A DNA stretch of 64,000 nt from Cladocopium goreaui (lineage: Eukaryota > Sar > Dinophyceae > Suessiales > Symbiodiniaceae), in assembly GCA_947184155.2 (NCBI GenBank), contig CAMXCT020001024.1:124001-188000 (forward strand), written 5' to 3'. The notes under the pieces were generated by a model. That model was not told the origin of the DNA. It ran no database searches and saw nothing but the letters and a program-made list of their open reading frames with translations. Numbering within the stretch: the stretch's first letter is position 1; each line of letters starts with the position of its first letter. A program made the position numbers and the translations under genes. Positions 1-11,881 of the stretch are shown here, piece after piece.

Positions 1-607
1 ATCATCATCTAAGATCATCAAAAAATAATTTCCCAACCTGTCCCAATTGGGAAACATCGCCAAACCATCAAAATGAAAGTCATGACTTCGCATCGCTGGT
101 TTCTTCAGATTTTCCTGGAGCTGCTTCAACCCATTGCGGAAGAGCACACCATCGTAGAGCGCCAAGAGGACCTAAGAGGACCTAAGGATGGCGCAGACCA
201 GATGAAGCTGACATGGAGATGACAAATCTGAAATTTCAGCAGTGGATACTTCTTTGATGATCTTGTGAAGCATTTGAAACATTGAATTCATTGAATTCCA
301 TGACAAGAGCAATGCGTGCCAAGCAGTGTGAAGCAAGCTGGCCTCTTTCCGAGCTTGTGTCAGTGCACATGTCTGTTTGTGAGTGTGAGTGAGTATTGGC
401 TCTGACCAGCATGGAACCGGGGAGCATGATGTGACAATGGCATGCTTTGACCAATATTCCATCTTGAGCTACCAAACATCCACTAGTAACATCATGTAAC
501 ATCCACTAGTAGCATCCTGTAACATCTAAGAACAGACGTGAATCCACCAGAATGTACGGAGGGCAGCTTCGCCGCAGGTCCAGCTTGAAGCAGGTGCATG
601 TTGGCAG
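1..607. other. no gene recognised
   Basis: No convincing coding stretch or RNA gene was seen upstream of the first gene. A short direct repeat (catccactagta) occurs near 478-515. Possibly 5' flank, UTR or intron. Confidence 0.4.
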
Positions 608-1789
608 ATGCTGAGAAAAGATAAGGATTCGAAGAAAGATTTCAATCCAGCAGGTGTGCTGCCAAGTCTTGCGCCCCGGCAAAAAACAGTGACGATACAA
701 CCCATCCTAAGGATCAAAGTTTCCACCCATCTGCCACCAGCTGGGAGCAAGCCGCCTGATGGGCAAACTGAACAAGATGGGGCACTCACAAAATCCTGCT
801 TTCTTTCGGAATCAGAACATGATGAGATGCCGGAAATGTTCAGTCTCAGCACGTCAAGCATAGTTAGCTACCCTGCCTTGCAAATCACTGGAAGTGAGTG
901 GGGTGGACCTGCTTCTTCGCTACTTCAAGAGGATCTTGTGCGAAACCAGAGGCTGAAGCACCAGCTATCACAATTGCGCCTGAGCGACTTTTTTGATGTG
1001 CATGGTGGGCCTCATTTCAAACTCTTGAGCATCGCCTTTGCGGCCAAGCAGAACCGAGATGTTGGCAGCACATTTGGATCTACTGGTGATCTTCATGCTT
1101 CTGTAGACGTTTCGACCTTGCAACGGCATATGGATGAGATGGATGAGATGGCTTTGGATGAGAGGACAGGCATGCTGGGAAGCTCCAAGGCATTTCTTGC
1201 GGCTTCAGAGGCCCGAGCTAAAGATATGCTGATGACACGGGAAAAGGCCGAAGCTCTCTTGAGAAAGGTTAATGATCAAGAACGTCTGCGCACAGCAGAT
1301 GTGAACCAACGCAGGCTTGGCCGACTATTTGCAGAGATATCTGCCTTTGAGACAGTCCTGCCCAATGACATTGATATCAAAGATATTATGCCAACTGATT
1401 CTCTCGAAGAAGAAGAGAATACAGCGAAGCAGTTGACTGAGAGACAAAATGCATTTCTTGCAGACGAGAAGTTTGTAGAAGGGTCACAGATGTCGTGGCT
1501 CTTCACACAGACTGAAGTGCTTCTGATCACAAGGTGCATGCAACGCTGGAGTAACTCAACCCAAGCAGCACATGGAGCAGTCGTCACAGCTGGGATGGAT
1601 CGGCCGACCTTTTGCCGAATGCTGCTGGATCTGGAGTTGGTGGGTGAGAAAGTACCGTACTTCTGGGCAGTGTGTCTTTTCGACAGTTTGGCCCTGCCAA
1701 TGCGGCTCTGCCCGGATGTTGAACATGCTGCTGTAGCTCCTGTGTTGCATGTCGCCCCTTGGCAGCCGCACCCTATGGATTTTCTATGA
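608..1789 (+). CDS. hypothetical protein, first exon or 5' gene part
   Basis: A 393-codon open frame starts at an ATG at 608 and ends at TGA 1787-1789. Family not recognised. The protein is hydrophilic, with a low-complexity N-terminus, a DEMDEM acidic run and a helical middle (about residues 195-290) rich in Lys, Glu and Arg that could be a coiled coil. Near the end comes a compact segment beginning MDRPTFCRML and continuing through KVPYFWAV and CPDVEHAAV. The stop lies just after this segment, and the next frame (from about 2110) picks up with equally protein-like sequence, so I infer that both are exons of one gene and that the last codons before TGA are intron read-through. Codon use matches the downstream part. 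Confidence 0.6.
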   Translation: MLRKDKDSKKDFNPAGVLPSLAPRQKTVTIQPILRIKVSTHLPPAGSKPPDGQTEQDGALTKSCFLSESEHDEMPEMFSLSTSSIVSYPALQITGSEWGGPASSLLQEDLVRNQRLKHQLSQLRLSDFFDVHGGPHFKLLSIAFAAKQNRDVGSTFGSTGDLHASVDVSTLQRHMDEMDEMALDERTGMLGSSKAFLAASEARAKDMLMTREKAEALLRKVNDQERLRTADVNQRRLGRLFAEISAFETVLPNDIDIKDIMPTDSLEEEENTAKQLTERQNAFLADEKFVEGSQMSWLFTQTEVLLITRCMQRWSNSTQAAHGAVVTAGMDRPTFCRMLLDLELVGEKVPYFWAVCLFDSLALPMRLCPDVEHAAVAPVLHVAPWQPHPMDFL

Positions 1790-2110
1790 TTTTCTTGTTA
1801 GAGATATTAAAGAGTTATGTATATATATATATACACATAAATTATAATGTTTATTAAGTTTATTATATCATAGTACGCGCGCACACACCATTCCAAAACA
1901 TCTTCTTAGTCTTCAGAGTTTGCTCATATGGACAGCCATCCCAGAGATGCATGTATCATGTATCAAACTTTAATTGCTTGAAGCACTCAGTTTTGATGTA
2001 CTGTAGATACTGTAGATGGTTGTGCATGCAAGTTTGGCCTCTGCAGTTCGGCCTTGCGTTGAACCTGTTCGCCCTAAATTTTTCAACCCCTTTCATGTCA
2101 AAAGAGTAAC
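1790..2110 (+). other. probable intron between the two parts of the first gene
   Basis: AT-rich sequence with a TA run at 1821-1833 and CA-rich DNA at 1877-1890. The downstream frame is closed by TAA at 2107-2109, so the acceptor must lie after that; AG at 2146-2147 or 2164-2165 is possible. The donor is not resolved and may lie inside the last codons of the upstream ORF. Confidence 0.4.
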
Positions 2111-3783
2111 TCTCAAGCGGCCGTCCTTGTGGCATTGCCCATGCCAGTAAGGTTAATCGATTCAGACTCATTTCGGTGTTGGATGTCATTATTCGACAGT
2201 ATTTTGAAGCAAAGACTCGGGAGGATTTCTTGCAATCCCTGAAGAAGTATGCTAAGAAGCTGAAGGCCAGCGACCCAGGAGATTCGAAACGGGATTCACT
2301 GGACGCACAGGGTATGAAGCACACAGAGCCAAGCCGAAAGGGCCAAGGCCAAGGGCCCAAAAAAGCTGACAAGGATATTTTCAATCTTGCCAGGGACAGG
2401 CTGATTTCGGCCATGCTCATCGAGCCAGAGGTTCTTCATGTTGTTTACTGTTTCCAGCACCAGTTCAGAATCCTCTTCAACTGCTATGCACCCAAAGGAC
2501 ACATGCAATTCACAGAGCTATGGCAGTTTTGTGTAGACTTTCAGCTGACCCCGCGGTTCATTCCGGAACAGCAGCTCCGTAGGGCCTACGAAGCTGCCGA
2601 GTGCTTTTTGGTCCTTGCCCCGCGATTAGTCAGGAAGCCTCCGCGTGCGTCGAAAGCGCGGGGCAAAGCCAAGGATGGAAAGGGACGTTCCAAAGCTGCA
2701 TCGTCACCGATTCCACCAGCACCAGGGACGGAAAGGGAACGCCTTCACAGCACCGACTCCGCAGTGTCTTCGACTCTTTCAGAAAATGAGCAGCACGAGT
2801 GCGAAACCGTTTTTGGTGCAAATGCTTTTGTTGAGACACTTTGCAGGGTAGCTTTCCTCTACCTTGGCTTCTATGGCAGCACATTGCAGCAGAGCACCTC
2901 CTCCTACTTCAAGGTGACATGGCTTGTGAGCTACTTGCGTCGGATGTCATGTCTGATGCTTGACAATCCACCGGAAATGCCAGACCCAGAGGCCGCAAGC
3001 GGGGCAGCTGCGTTGGTGACTCAGTTGCCTGGTCTGTGGGATGACTTCTCCGAGGACCCAGGTGGCCAGAGCCTGCTGCAACCTCATCCTGGACCTGGAA
3101 ATCGAAAGCCACTACGCCGACAATCCAGGCAGCAAAGCATGGCACCCAGCCTAAAGCCAAGCAAACAAACCCGAGATGCTGCACTCTCCCTGAAGAAGCA
3201 GAAAACCATGAGCAACATACGAGAAGCAGTAAAGAACTTGGGACGGGCAGCCTTGGTTGTCAAGAAGATGGCAGAAACCCAGCAGTTGAGTGGAGTGGTT
3301 CCGAGAAAATTGGATGACTCCTCGAGTGAAGAGGACATTCCACAGCCCAGCCCCTCAAAACTTACACTCTCAAACAATGAGACCAAGGAACGAATTGCAG
3401 CTCTGACAACCAGGATGGCAGTTTCCTTCCATAAGCCCAAGAAGCAGAAGAAGACAAACACCAATGACATGCCAGTGGAAGAGTTGTTCAAAGTGGAAGC
3501 AGGGAAACCAGCAGTTGTGAACGGCATTTGCCAGCTCTGTGGGAGAAGCCGAGAAGACACCCGCCTCGGAAATCCGGCCTGCCGTGGCTGTTCAATCGTT
3601 GATTCCATCCACTTGCAGGCTCATCCGTTTGCACGGCTGCTGTCTCTTGACTCAAATCCCTACGGAAATGCCAAGGTACTGAGGCCCAGGGCCAAAGCTC
3701 ACACTGGAGAACGGTTGCGCCCTGCTTTTAGGCTACCCGAAGTAGAGCTACCACGAATTGAATCGCAAGCGCTCCTTGACTAG
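2110..3783 (+). CDS. hypothetical protein, second exon, zinc-knuckle C-terminus
   Basis: The open frame runs from just after the stop at 2107 to TAG 3781-3783; the only initiator-like codon near its start is GTG (2176), so an exon start is more likely than a gene start. Family not recognised. An N-terminal helical part (VIIRQYFEAKTREDF) is followed by a Lys-rich basic stretch, a conserved-looking region around residues 70-150, a second basic low-complexity stretch, then a hydrophobic patch. Near the C-terminus lies C-x2-C-x13-C-x2-C (CQLC at 3529-3540, CRGC at 3580-3591), a small zinc-binding motif. After TAG the same frame stays open for 42 codons with ordinary protein composition, so either this is a premature stop or the coding end lies further on. 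Confidence 0.6.
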   Translation, partial: LSSGRPCGIAHASKVNRFRLISVLDVIIRQYFEAKTREDFLQSLKKYAKKLKASDPGDSKRDSLDAQGMKHTEPSRKGQGQGPKKADKDIFNLARDRLISAMLIEPEVLHVVYCFQHQFRILFNCYAPKGHMQFTELWQFCVDFQLTPRFIPEQQLRRAYEAAECFLVLAPRLVRKPPRASKARGKAKDGKGRSKAASSPIPPAPGTERERLHSTDSAVSSTLSENEQHECETVFGANAFVETLCRVAFLYLGFYGSTLQQSTSSYFKVTWLVSYLRRMSCLMLDNPPEMPDPEAASGAAALVTQLPGLWDDFSEDPGGQSLLQPHPGPGNRKPLRRQSRQQSMAPSLKPSKQTRDAALSLKKQKTMSNIREAVKNLGRAALVVKKMAETQQLSGVVPRKLDDSSSEEDIPQPSPSKLTLSNNETKERIAALTTRMAVSFHKPKKQKKTNTNDMPVEELFKVEAGKPAVVNGICQLCGRSREDTRLGNPACRGCSIVDSIHLQAHPFARLLSLDSNPYGNAKVLRPRAKAHTGERLRPAFRLPEVELPRIESQALLD

Positions 3784-3912
3784 TTACACGAGCTGCTGGC
3801 ATTTGCGCCAGAGGCAGAAGCAAGGCCAGTCTTGGTAGTGTTGTTGGACACCGCTGATGAGGGGAAGCACATTGTGCGTCTCACCACTTGGAAAAACCGA
3901 GTGACTCAGTGA
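3784..3912 (+). CDS. in-frame continuation after TAG
   Basis: The reading frame of the preceding gene continues past TAG 3781-3783 to TGA 3910-3912. It encodes 42 residues with a helical LHELLAFAPEAEA segment and a strand-like PVLVVLLD segment. It reads as genuine protein, which suggests a recent stop mutation, stop read-through or an undetected splice. Confidence 0.45.
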   Translation, partial: LHELLAFAPEAEARPVLVVLLDTADEGKHIVRLTTWKNRVTQ

Positions 3913-5160
3913 ACATGAAGTCAACTCCCAAAGGATTCCAGCTTGGAGTTTGAAAGAGGGCACCAGGCTGTGACGGAGACCGGCGCTACCAGAGCCAGGG
4001 CCGCCAGGGTTTCACGTTTGGAAAAATGGATCGCTTGCGACGTCAAGGGGACGCCGGTTGCGACCTGCCATGAGGTGGAGCCAGCGGCTTCCAAGGCTAC
4101 ACGCTTGGAGTGGAAGACCTGGGAGCCAGCCTTTTTTGGGCCCATGCCATGGCATTAAGATGGAACATGATGGAACACATATGAAAACATATTGAATAAA
4201 ACAATATACTGTATATATATATATATATCTCTCTCTCTCTCTCTCTCTCCCTCTCTGTATATCCATGGCATACAGTTACAAAACACTCCACAGGTTTCTT
4301 CCAGAATTTGGTGGGTCACCTGCAACTCCGACCGTTTTTGTGCGGCGTGCCGATGCTGGCAGATGGTGACCATGGCTCCTGATCGCCTGGCACATGACTG
4401 AGAATCCTTACGGTGCAGTTTGACATGCAGATCCAACAGCCAACTCCTTTTCCCAAACGGTCTCAGTGGGGTTCCCTGTTGAGTTCCTTGTGTATGCATT
4501 GTTATGTGTATGTGATTTGATCACACGCACATAATCACACACACACATATATACATATATATTTATATATATGACATATGATTAACTTGATAATATAACA
4601 TATGATACAATTTTATATGATTCAATATCTGATTCACTCAAAGCGGCAAGAACATTGAGGAAATTGTAGCTTCCACAGCTATCTACAAAGGATCACTGGC
4701 TGTTGGCATCTCAGTTTGCTTTGCTTAGCTGCGTTATGATGGAGTGACCAGCTGCTTTAAGGTCTGGGATGCCCGTGGGTTTGATATCCCATCAGGGCGG
4801 TACGAGGACGTTATGTAAACGTAAACATTGCCTTGCTGCGGTTGTGGATTTCTCTATCTTATCTCGACTTTCAAAGGGTGAGGTCGAACAAAAACTGTCT
4901 GTCTGTCAGATTCAGAGAGGCTCACCAGCCGAGACGCATCATCCCTGAAAATTATGCATGAATGTTGCACAATTCGCATGATCATTCACTGTGATCATCA
5001 CCGCAGTGAAGTCAAACCTTTCATCCCAGATGTACATTTCTGTGCCATCCTGAGGGGTGGAGCATGGTCGGGCTGAAATGGGTTGAAATGTCGAGGAGTA
5101 CAAACTCAGATCCGTGTTCAGCTTCACCGTCCGTGCTCCATTCCTTCAGGACGGCTGCCA
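3913..5160. other. no gene recognised
   Basis: Only short open frames. Three loosely similar blocks around TTTGGAAAAATGG, CTTGGAGTTTG and CTTGGAGTGGAA lie at 3950-4115. AT-rich DNA at 4540-4620. Confidence 0.4.
4212..4257. repeat. TA/CT compound microsatellite
   Basis: A (TA)n run at 4212-4228 passes directly into (CT)n to about 4257. Confidence 0.95.
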
Positions 5161-5161
5161 C

Positions 5162-5203
5162 CGGTGGTGGTTGTGATGGTGGTGGTGGTGGTGGTGGTGG
5201 TGT
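5162..5203. repeat. GGT trinucleotide microsatellite
   Basis: Nearly perfect GGT repeats. The polyglycine read-through in one frame is an effect of the repeat. Confidence 0.95.
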
Positions 5204-7070
5204 CACGACTTTCATGACTTTCCGAGTGCACAGGATGCAGATCGGATGCGCATTGTGGAGAGCAATGATGTGGGATTCCTCAGCTTTGGATTTCCTTTCA
5301 AACTGACATGGGCATACATGGGCCAAAGTGGGCAAATAATGAGTTTGTTGCATTGTGGACATGGACAGATTGGACAGGTTGCGGCATGTGGTGGCCAGAT
5401 CCCTACTATAGATTGGTGTGAATCAATCCCAGTGTGTTTGACGTCAGTCTTGTGCACGAGAAGCTTTGTGACTAAGATGCTTACAGCTCGGTGGCCACGC
5501 TCAAGGTGCAAGGCTGGATGTACGGCTGTTACAGCCAAGGTAAGAGAATCAAATGTCTCAAATCGGCTAGCAGTATTTGCTTCACATGGATGGAGCATGA
5601 TGGACCAAGTGGATGTGGAGGATGAGGTGGTTCGAAATGTGAAAGCCACTTGGACCATCGTGGCAGAGAGTAGGTCCCACAGATGGAAAGCGCAATATGG
5701 GAGGCAGCAGTCAGTCTCCTCAGTCATCTTTAGAACCAATTCTGGGATGGCGAATGGCTCGAGCGTTTGGACTTCTAAGGCTACTCAACTTGGGATGGGT
5801 TTGCTGCCATGACCCAACCTCAGCCAACAGCATGACTAGATCAAACCGTCGAATGTTCACTGCAGACAGGCTTTGCATGGCTTTTCCTTCTTTTCTTTCA
5901 CATTTGGACAGGGGGCTCCTTGCATGAGGCAGCCTGGCTCTTATCGAGTGTGCTTCTGCGGCGGCTTTGGTGTGAGAAGCTCAGTGGGTCAGTGGGGGTC
6001 AAACAGCCTGGCTCTTATCAAACCAACTTTAAGATTGAGACTGGGCGGGGGTCCTTGGTAAAACATGGTGCAGAAGAATGCCAGAAACACATCGCAGTGT
6101 CTTGGACCTTCGCAACGTCACGCAACATCTGCACCTGCTCCACTGTTTCGGCACGGCCATGCGTGTGGAAAGGAGTGCTGCAACGTGGACGGTGCCTATG
6201 CAACAGAACTGCTGAGCTTTGTCGTTGCAGGTCACGAACTTAGTCTGCCTCTTAAGAGCCGACCTATCACCCAGAACCTTTATTTAAGTAAACACTGAAA
6301 GACCAGCAGTCTTTCAGTGCAAGAGCCGTTCTCCAAGAACATACAGCCATATACAGCCTACACATGTATAGCAAGATAATGTATACTAAATATTACTGTA
6401 CTAAGTATATTTCACAACATAATTACTTCAGCGACTTTGTGCTGCGGCTCTCCACTACACTGCAAACTTGAATTATCAGTGGGGCCAATGTGGCTTGATG
6501 ACACACTTCAGCGGTGCTTATGTTTGTGTTTGTTTAAGTTGGCCTACACAGTCGTTTCTGGAAGACTATGTGTAGGCCCAGTGTAGGCTTGACATTCCAA
6601 TTTGCTGAAGAACTGGGACTTGGTGCAGGCGCTTCAAGTGACCACTATGCAGTATGTGAGGTTTCCTTGAAGCCCCATGCTCAGCACCACAGATGGGTAC
6701 AGCTTGAAGCACTTGGCCGATGGCCGCAGATGGTGATGATGTTGAGATCCAATGGTCGTGCGGCAACACATGGGGCCAGTTTTTTTTTCTCAGGCAACAC
6801 TGCAAAATGGTCATGATGCGAAGTTAAGTTGTTGGCTACACAGCACAGGTACGCATGCAGCACGAACCCATACATGCCTCCTTGCACATGCCGTGCACAT
6901 AGTTCTGTAATGAGAAGTTCACTCAAGGAACTGGCCCTTGTCAGAGATCAAGACCTGCCTCATCGATGGCTTCCGCGGAGTAGGGACGCAGGAGAGGCTG
7001 TCAGTTGAAGCAGTGGGCCTGCAATGGAGGATGGGAGTCACACTTTTTTCAGTTTTTCCCCAAAACCATC
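5204..7070. other. no gene recognised
   Basis: Open frames of up to 188 codons (5246-5812 +) lack recognisable domains or exon borders. They could include exons of an unknown gene, but nothing supports a call. Confidence 0.35.
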
Positions 7071-7075
7071 TCCGA

Positions 7076-7112
7076 TTCTTGGGTTCTCGTTTAGTTTCCT
7101 TCGCCGCGAGGG
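7076..7112 (-). repeat. array-border motif, inverted copy
   Basis: The reverse complement contains GCGGCGAAG followed by AAACTAAACGAGAACCCA. The same string recurs in plus orientation near 8880-8916 and 11930-11961, each time at the border of a tandem array. Confidence 0.75.
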
Positions 7113-7137
7113 GAGCGAGACAGAAGAGCCGGACGAG

Positions 7138-7248
7138 CAAGGAAGGAAGAAAGGAAGGCAGGAAGGAAAGGGGGAAGGAAGGAAGGCAGGAAGGAAGAAA
7201 GAAAGGAAGAAAGGAAGGAAGGGAAGGAAGGAAGGAAGGAAGGAAGGC
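7138..7248. repeat. GGAA/GAAA purine microsatellite
   Basis: An imperfect tetranucleotide run of GGAA with GAAA and GGCA variants, all purine on the plus strand. Confidence 0.95.
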
Positions 7249-7252
7249 ACGA

Positions 7253-8150
7253 GCGCGGACGGAGTGGAAAGCGTGGAAATAGCTTGGGGGGATCTCCGCT
7301 GGAGGGAGCGAGACGGAAGCGCCGGACGAGCGTGGATGGATTGTGAAGCGTGGAAATAGCTTGGGGGGAGCTCCGCTGGAGGGAGCGAGACGGAAGCGCC
7401 GGACGAGCGTGATGGACTGTGAAGCGTGGGAATAGCTTGGGGGGAGCTCCGCTGGAGGGAGCGAGACGGAAGTGAAGCGTGGAGCGCCGGACGTGGATGG
7501 AGTGTGAAGCATGGAAATAGCTTAGGGGGAGGGAGCGAGGCGGGAGCGCCGGACGAGCCTGGATGGACTGTGAAGCGTGGAGCGCCGGACGTGGAGTGCG
7601 AAGCGTGGAAATAGCTTAGGGGGAGCGCCGCTGGAGGGAGTGAGACGGGAGCGCCGGACGAGCGCGGATGGACCTTGTGAAGCGTAGAAATAGGTTGCGG
7701 GGAGCTCCGCTGGAGGGAGCAAGACGGGAGCGCTGGACGAGCGTGGATGATGTGAAGCGTGGAAATAGCTTGGGGGGAGCTCCGCTGGAGGGAGCAAGGC
7801 GGGAGCGCCGGACGAGCGTGGATGGACTGTGAAGCGTGGAAATTGGAGGGAGCGCCGGACCAGCGTGGATGGAGTGTGAAGCATGGAAAAAACTTGGGGG
7901 GAGTTGTGCCAGACGGAGCGAGACCAGAGCGCCGGTTGAGCGTGGATGGACTGTGCAGCGTGGAAATAGATTGGGGGGAGCCCTGCCGGAGAGATGGAAG
8001 TGCCGGACTAGCATGGATGGATTGTGAAGCGTGGAAATAGCTTCGGGGGACCTCCGCTGGAGGGAGCGAGGCGGGAACGCCGGACGAGCACGCATGGATT
8101 GTGAAGCGTGGAAATAGCTTGGGGGGATCTCCGCTGGGAGGGAGCGATGC
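7253..8150. repeat. 77-bp tandem array
   Basis: About a dozen diverged units of roughly 77 bp. Each contains GAAGCGTGGAAATAGCTTGG, then AGCTCCGCTGGAGGGAGCGA, then GCGCCGGACGAGCGTGGATG. Some units are shortened by internal deletion. The 465-codon minus-strand open frame across the array is a by-product of the repeat. Confidence 0.9.
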
Positions 8151-8800
8151 AAACATGCAAAGCTGGTGGCACGGATTTTCCGGGACAATTTCCATCAATG
8201 CCATTGCCCTGAAAAATTGTGGGTCCAAGACGGGGATATAGCTTGGGGGAGCTCCGCTAAAAGGGAGCGAGAGGGTGGACGGATGGGAAACCGTGGGAAA
8301 TAGCTTGGGGAGAGCTCCGTTGGGAGGGAGCGAGGCGGAAGCGTGGACATCGTGGACGGATGGGAAACCGTGGGAAATAGCTTGTGGAGAGCTTGTTAGG
8401 TGAAGCGGCATACTGAGAAGCAGAGCTGCTGGCATGAGTTTTCAGGACAGATTCCATCAATGCGATTGTCGTGAAAGACTGTGCGCCCAAAACTTTTCAA
8501 GTGGTTTGCAAACGTTGGGACATGCAGAGCTTCGTTGGCAGGGAGCGACACTAAAAATGCGCAGCTGTTGGCACGGGTTTTTCAGGACAAATTTCATCAA
8601 TACGATTGTTCTGAAAAACTGTGCGCCCAAGACCTGCCAAAGTTTCCAAACCCTGGGCCATGGGACATCCATAGCTTCGTTGTCAGGGAGCGAGAGTAAA
8701 AGAGAACAAATTCCATCAATGCGATTGTCCCCAAAATGAAAAATCGGCACCAAAGACTTCTCAAACGGTGTCTAAACGCTGGGCAAAGGGACATGCTGGA
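8150..8800. repeat. degenerate ~120-150 bp tandem array
   Basis: Four or so diverged units recognised by TCCATCAATGCGATTG followed by CTGTGCGCCCAA, near 8190, 8450, 8590 and 8708, interleaved with GGGAAATAGCTTG pieces related to the preceding 77-bp array. Confidence 0.75.
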
Positions 8801-8835
8801 CATGCATGGGAAAAAGTTCTTCGCCGGAGGGGTTT

Positions 8836-8916
8836 TCATTTTGCTCGGCGTTCTGTCCGTCGATGCTTGGTTTTCGCTCCTTTTTGCAGCGGAGCAAACT
8901 AACTAAACGATAACCC
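8836..8916 (+). repeat. array-border element, left copy
   Basis: TTTCATTTTGC, then GTTCTGTCCGTC, then GCGGAGCAAACTAACTAAACGA. A matching ~80-bp block is found at 11882-11961, so the two form direct repeats around the TTTACACAGAG satellite. Confidence 0.75.
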
Positions 8917-9014
8917 AAGCATAGGATATGCATCAGCGTGAACGGACAGGTGGGGAAATATCTTGGGAAGAGCTCTGCTGGGAGAGAGTGGCACTGAAAA
9001 TGCGGAGCTGTTGG

Positions 9015-11770
9015 CACGGGTTTTACACAGAGCAGCTTTTACAGAGGAGCTTTACACAGAGGAGCTTTACACGGCGGATCTTTTACACGGAGAAGCTTGT
9101 ACACATGGAGGACTTTACACACAGAGTCTTGCACACAGAGAAACTTTTACACAGGAAAGGTTTTACACAGAAGCTTTCACACAGAGAAGTCTTTATACAG
9201 AGTAGTCTTGACACAGAGAAGCTTGCACACACAGAGGCTTTTACACAGAGAAGCCTTTTACACAGAGGAGCTTTTACACACAGAAGCGTTTACACAGAGA
9301 GGAGCTTTACACACAGAAGCTTTTACACACAGAAGCTTTTACACGGGAAAGCCTTTACACAGAGAAGCTCTTACACACAGAAGTTTTTACACAAAAAGCG
9401 TTTACACAGAAACTTTTACGCACAGAAGCTTTTACACACAGACAAGTTTACACAGGAGCGTTTACACACGGATGCGTTTACACACAGAAGCCTCCACGCA
9501 CAGAAGCTTTTACGCAGAGTTGCTTTTACACATTTTTTTATTACTCAGAGAAGTCTTTACACAGAGAAGCTTTTACACAGAGAAGTGCTTCTTACACAAA
9601 GGGGATTTACACACAGAACCTTTTACACACAGACACTTTTATACAAAGGAAGTTTTACACACAGAAGCGTTTACGACGCACTGAAACTTTTACACAGAGC
9701 AGCTTTTACACACAGAAGCTTTTACACAAAAAAAACCTTTACACAGAGACACAGTGAAGCCTTTACACAGAGGAGCTTTTGCACGCAGATGCCTTTTACG
9801 CACAGAACCTTTTGCACAGAGTAGCTTTTACACGGAGAAACTTTTTATTCACGGAGAAGTCTTACACAGAGGAGCTTTTACGCACGGACGGGTTTGCATA
9901 GATAAGTCTTTACACAGAGGAGCTTTTGCACAAACAAACCTTTTACGCACAGACCCTTTTGCACAGAGTAGCTTTTACACAGAGAAAGTCTTACACAGAG
10001 AATCTTTTACGCACAGACGCGTTTACACAGAGAAGTCTTGACACAGAGGAGCTTTTACGCACAGACGCGTTTACACAGAGAAGTCTTTACACAGCGGAGC
10101 GCTTACACACAGAAGCTTTTACACACAGAAGTTTTTACACAAAAAAGCCTTGACACAGAAACTTTTACACAGAAACTTTGGCAGAGGCGCGTTTACACAG
10201 AGGAGCCTTGACACAAGGATGCGTTTACACGCAGAAGCCTTTACGCACAGAATCTTTTTTGCACAGAGTAGCTTTTACACACAGAAGTCTTCACACAGAG
10301 AAGTCTTGACAAACTAAGCCTGTACACACAGAGGCTTTTACAGAGAGAAGCCTTTTATACAGAGAAGACTTGACACAGAGGAGCTTTTACACAGAGAAGT
10401 CCTTACACAAAGGAGATTGACACGCAGAAGCTTTTCACATACACGTTCACACACAGAAGGTTTTACAAATAGAGGCTCTTACGGCGCACAGAAACTTTTA
10501 CACAGAGCAGCTTTTACACACAGAAGCTTTTACACAAAAAAAGCCTTTACACAGAGAAGTTTTTACACACAGGAGCTTTTGCACAAGGAAACTTTTACAC
10601 AGGAAAGCTTTTACACAGAAGCTTTCACACACACAGAAGCTTTTTACACCGAGAAGTCTTACACAGAGCAGCTTTTACCCACAGACGCGTTTACACAGAA
10701 GCCTTTAAACAGAGGAGCTTTTGCACAGAAGCCTTTTACGCACAGAACCTTTTGCACAGAGTAGCTTTTACACAGAGTAGTGTTACAGAGAGAAGCTTTT
10801 ACGCGTTTACACAGAGAAGTCTTTACACAGAGGAGCCTTTACGCACATACGTGTTTACACAGAGAAGTCTTTACACAGAGGAGCTTTTGCACACAGAATC
10901 TTGTACACAGACGCGTTCACACACGGAAGGTTTTACAAACAGACAACTTTACGTCGCACAGAACTTTTACATAGAGCAGCTTTTATGCAGCGAAGCTTGT
11001 ACACACAGGGGAGCTTTTATACACGGAAGCTTTTACACATAGTTTTTTTTAATACACAGAAGCTTTTACACACAGGAACTTTTACACACAGAAGCTTTTA
11101 CACACAGAATCTTTTACAAAAACAAGCCTTTACACAGAGGAGCTTTTACACACAGGCGGGTTTACACAGAGGAGTCTTTACATACGGCTGACATACGGAG
11201 GCGTTTACAAAGGGAAGCTTTTACACACAGAAGCTTTTACACAGAGTAGTTTTTACACAGAGAAATCTTTACACAAAGAAGTCTTGACACAGAGAAGCTT
11301 GCACACACAGAGGCTTTTACACAGAGAAGCTTGTACACGCAGAGGCTTTGACACGGAGAAGTCTTTTACACAGAGAAGCTTTTACACACAGAAGCTTTTG
11401 CACAAAAACCCTTAGCACAGAGGAGCTTTTACACACAGAAGCTGGTACGCAAAGAAACTTTCGCAAACAGAAACTTTTACACACAGAGGACTTTTTACAC
11501 AGAAGCTTTTACACACAGAAGTTTTTACAGAAAAACCTCTACGCAGAGAAGTTTTTACCCACAGAAGCTTTTACATACAGAAGCTTTTGCGCAAAGAAAC
11601 TTTTACACACAGAAATTTTTACACACAAAAGCTTTTACACACACACGCACACAGAAGTTTTTTCACAAAAAACCTTTACACAGAGGAACTTTTACACAAA
11701 ACAAGTTGTACGCACTGACGCGTTTACACACAGTAGCTTTTACGCATAGAAGCTTTTGTACAGAGAAGTC
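9015..11770 (+). repeat. TTTACACAGAGAAGC satellite array
   Basis: About 2.75 kb of a roughly 15-18 bp unit, AGCTTTTACACACAGA with variants such as AGTCTTTACACAGAG and GCGTTTACACAGAG. Unit lengths vary, and longer blocks recur within the array. The 298-, 195-, 133- and 115-codon open frames here (FTQRS/FYTEK patterns) are translations of the repeat and not genes. Confidence 0.95.
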
Positions 11771-11881
11771 TTTGCCCATCTTTCATTGATTCGTCATCTC
11801 TCATTTTTCATGATCATTTACCACCTGTCATCTTCATATCTTCATTTTCATGCTCTTTTGGTCAATTCGCTCCGTCGTTTA

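Noticed and set aside
7038-8435. 465-codon minus-strand frame
   Set aside because: Covers the 77-bp array and the purine microsatellite; composition follows the repeat.
8928-11749. Multiple 95-298 codon frames rich in FTQRSFYTEK
   Set aside because: Direct translation of the TTTACACAGAG satellite; frames change constantly and both ends lie in the repeat.
9015-11770. CRISPR-like regularity of short repeats
   Set aside because: There are no unique spacers; the whole unit repeats with variation, as in a eukaryotic satellite.
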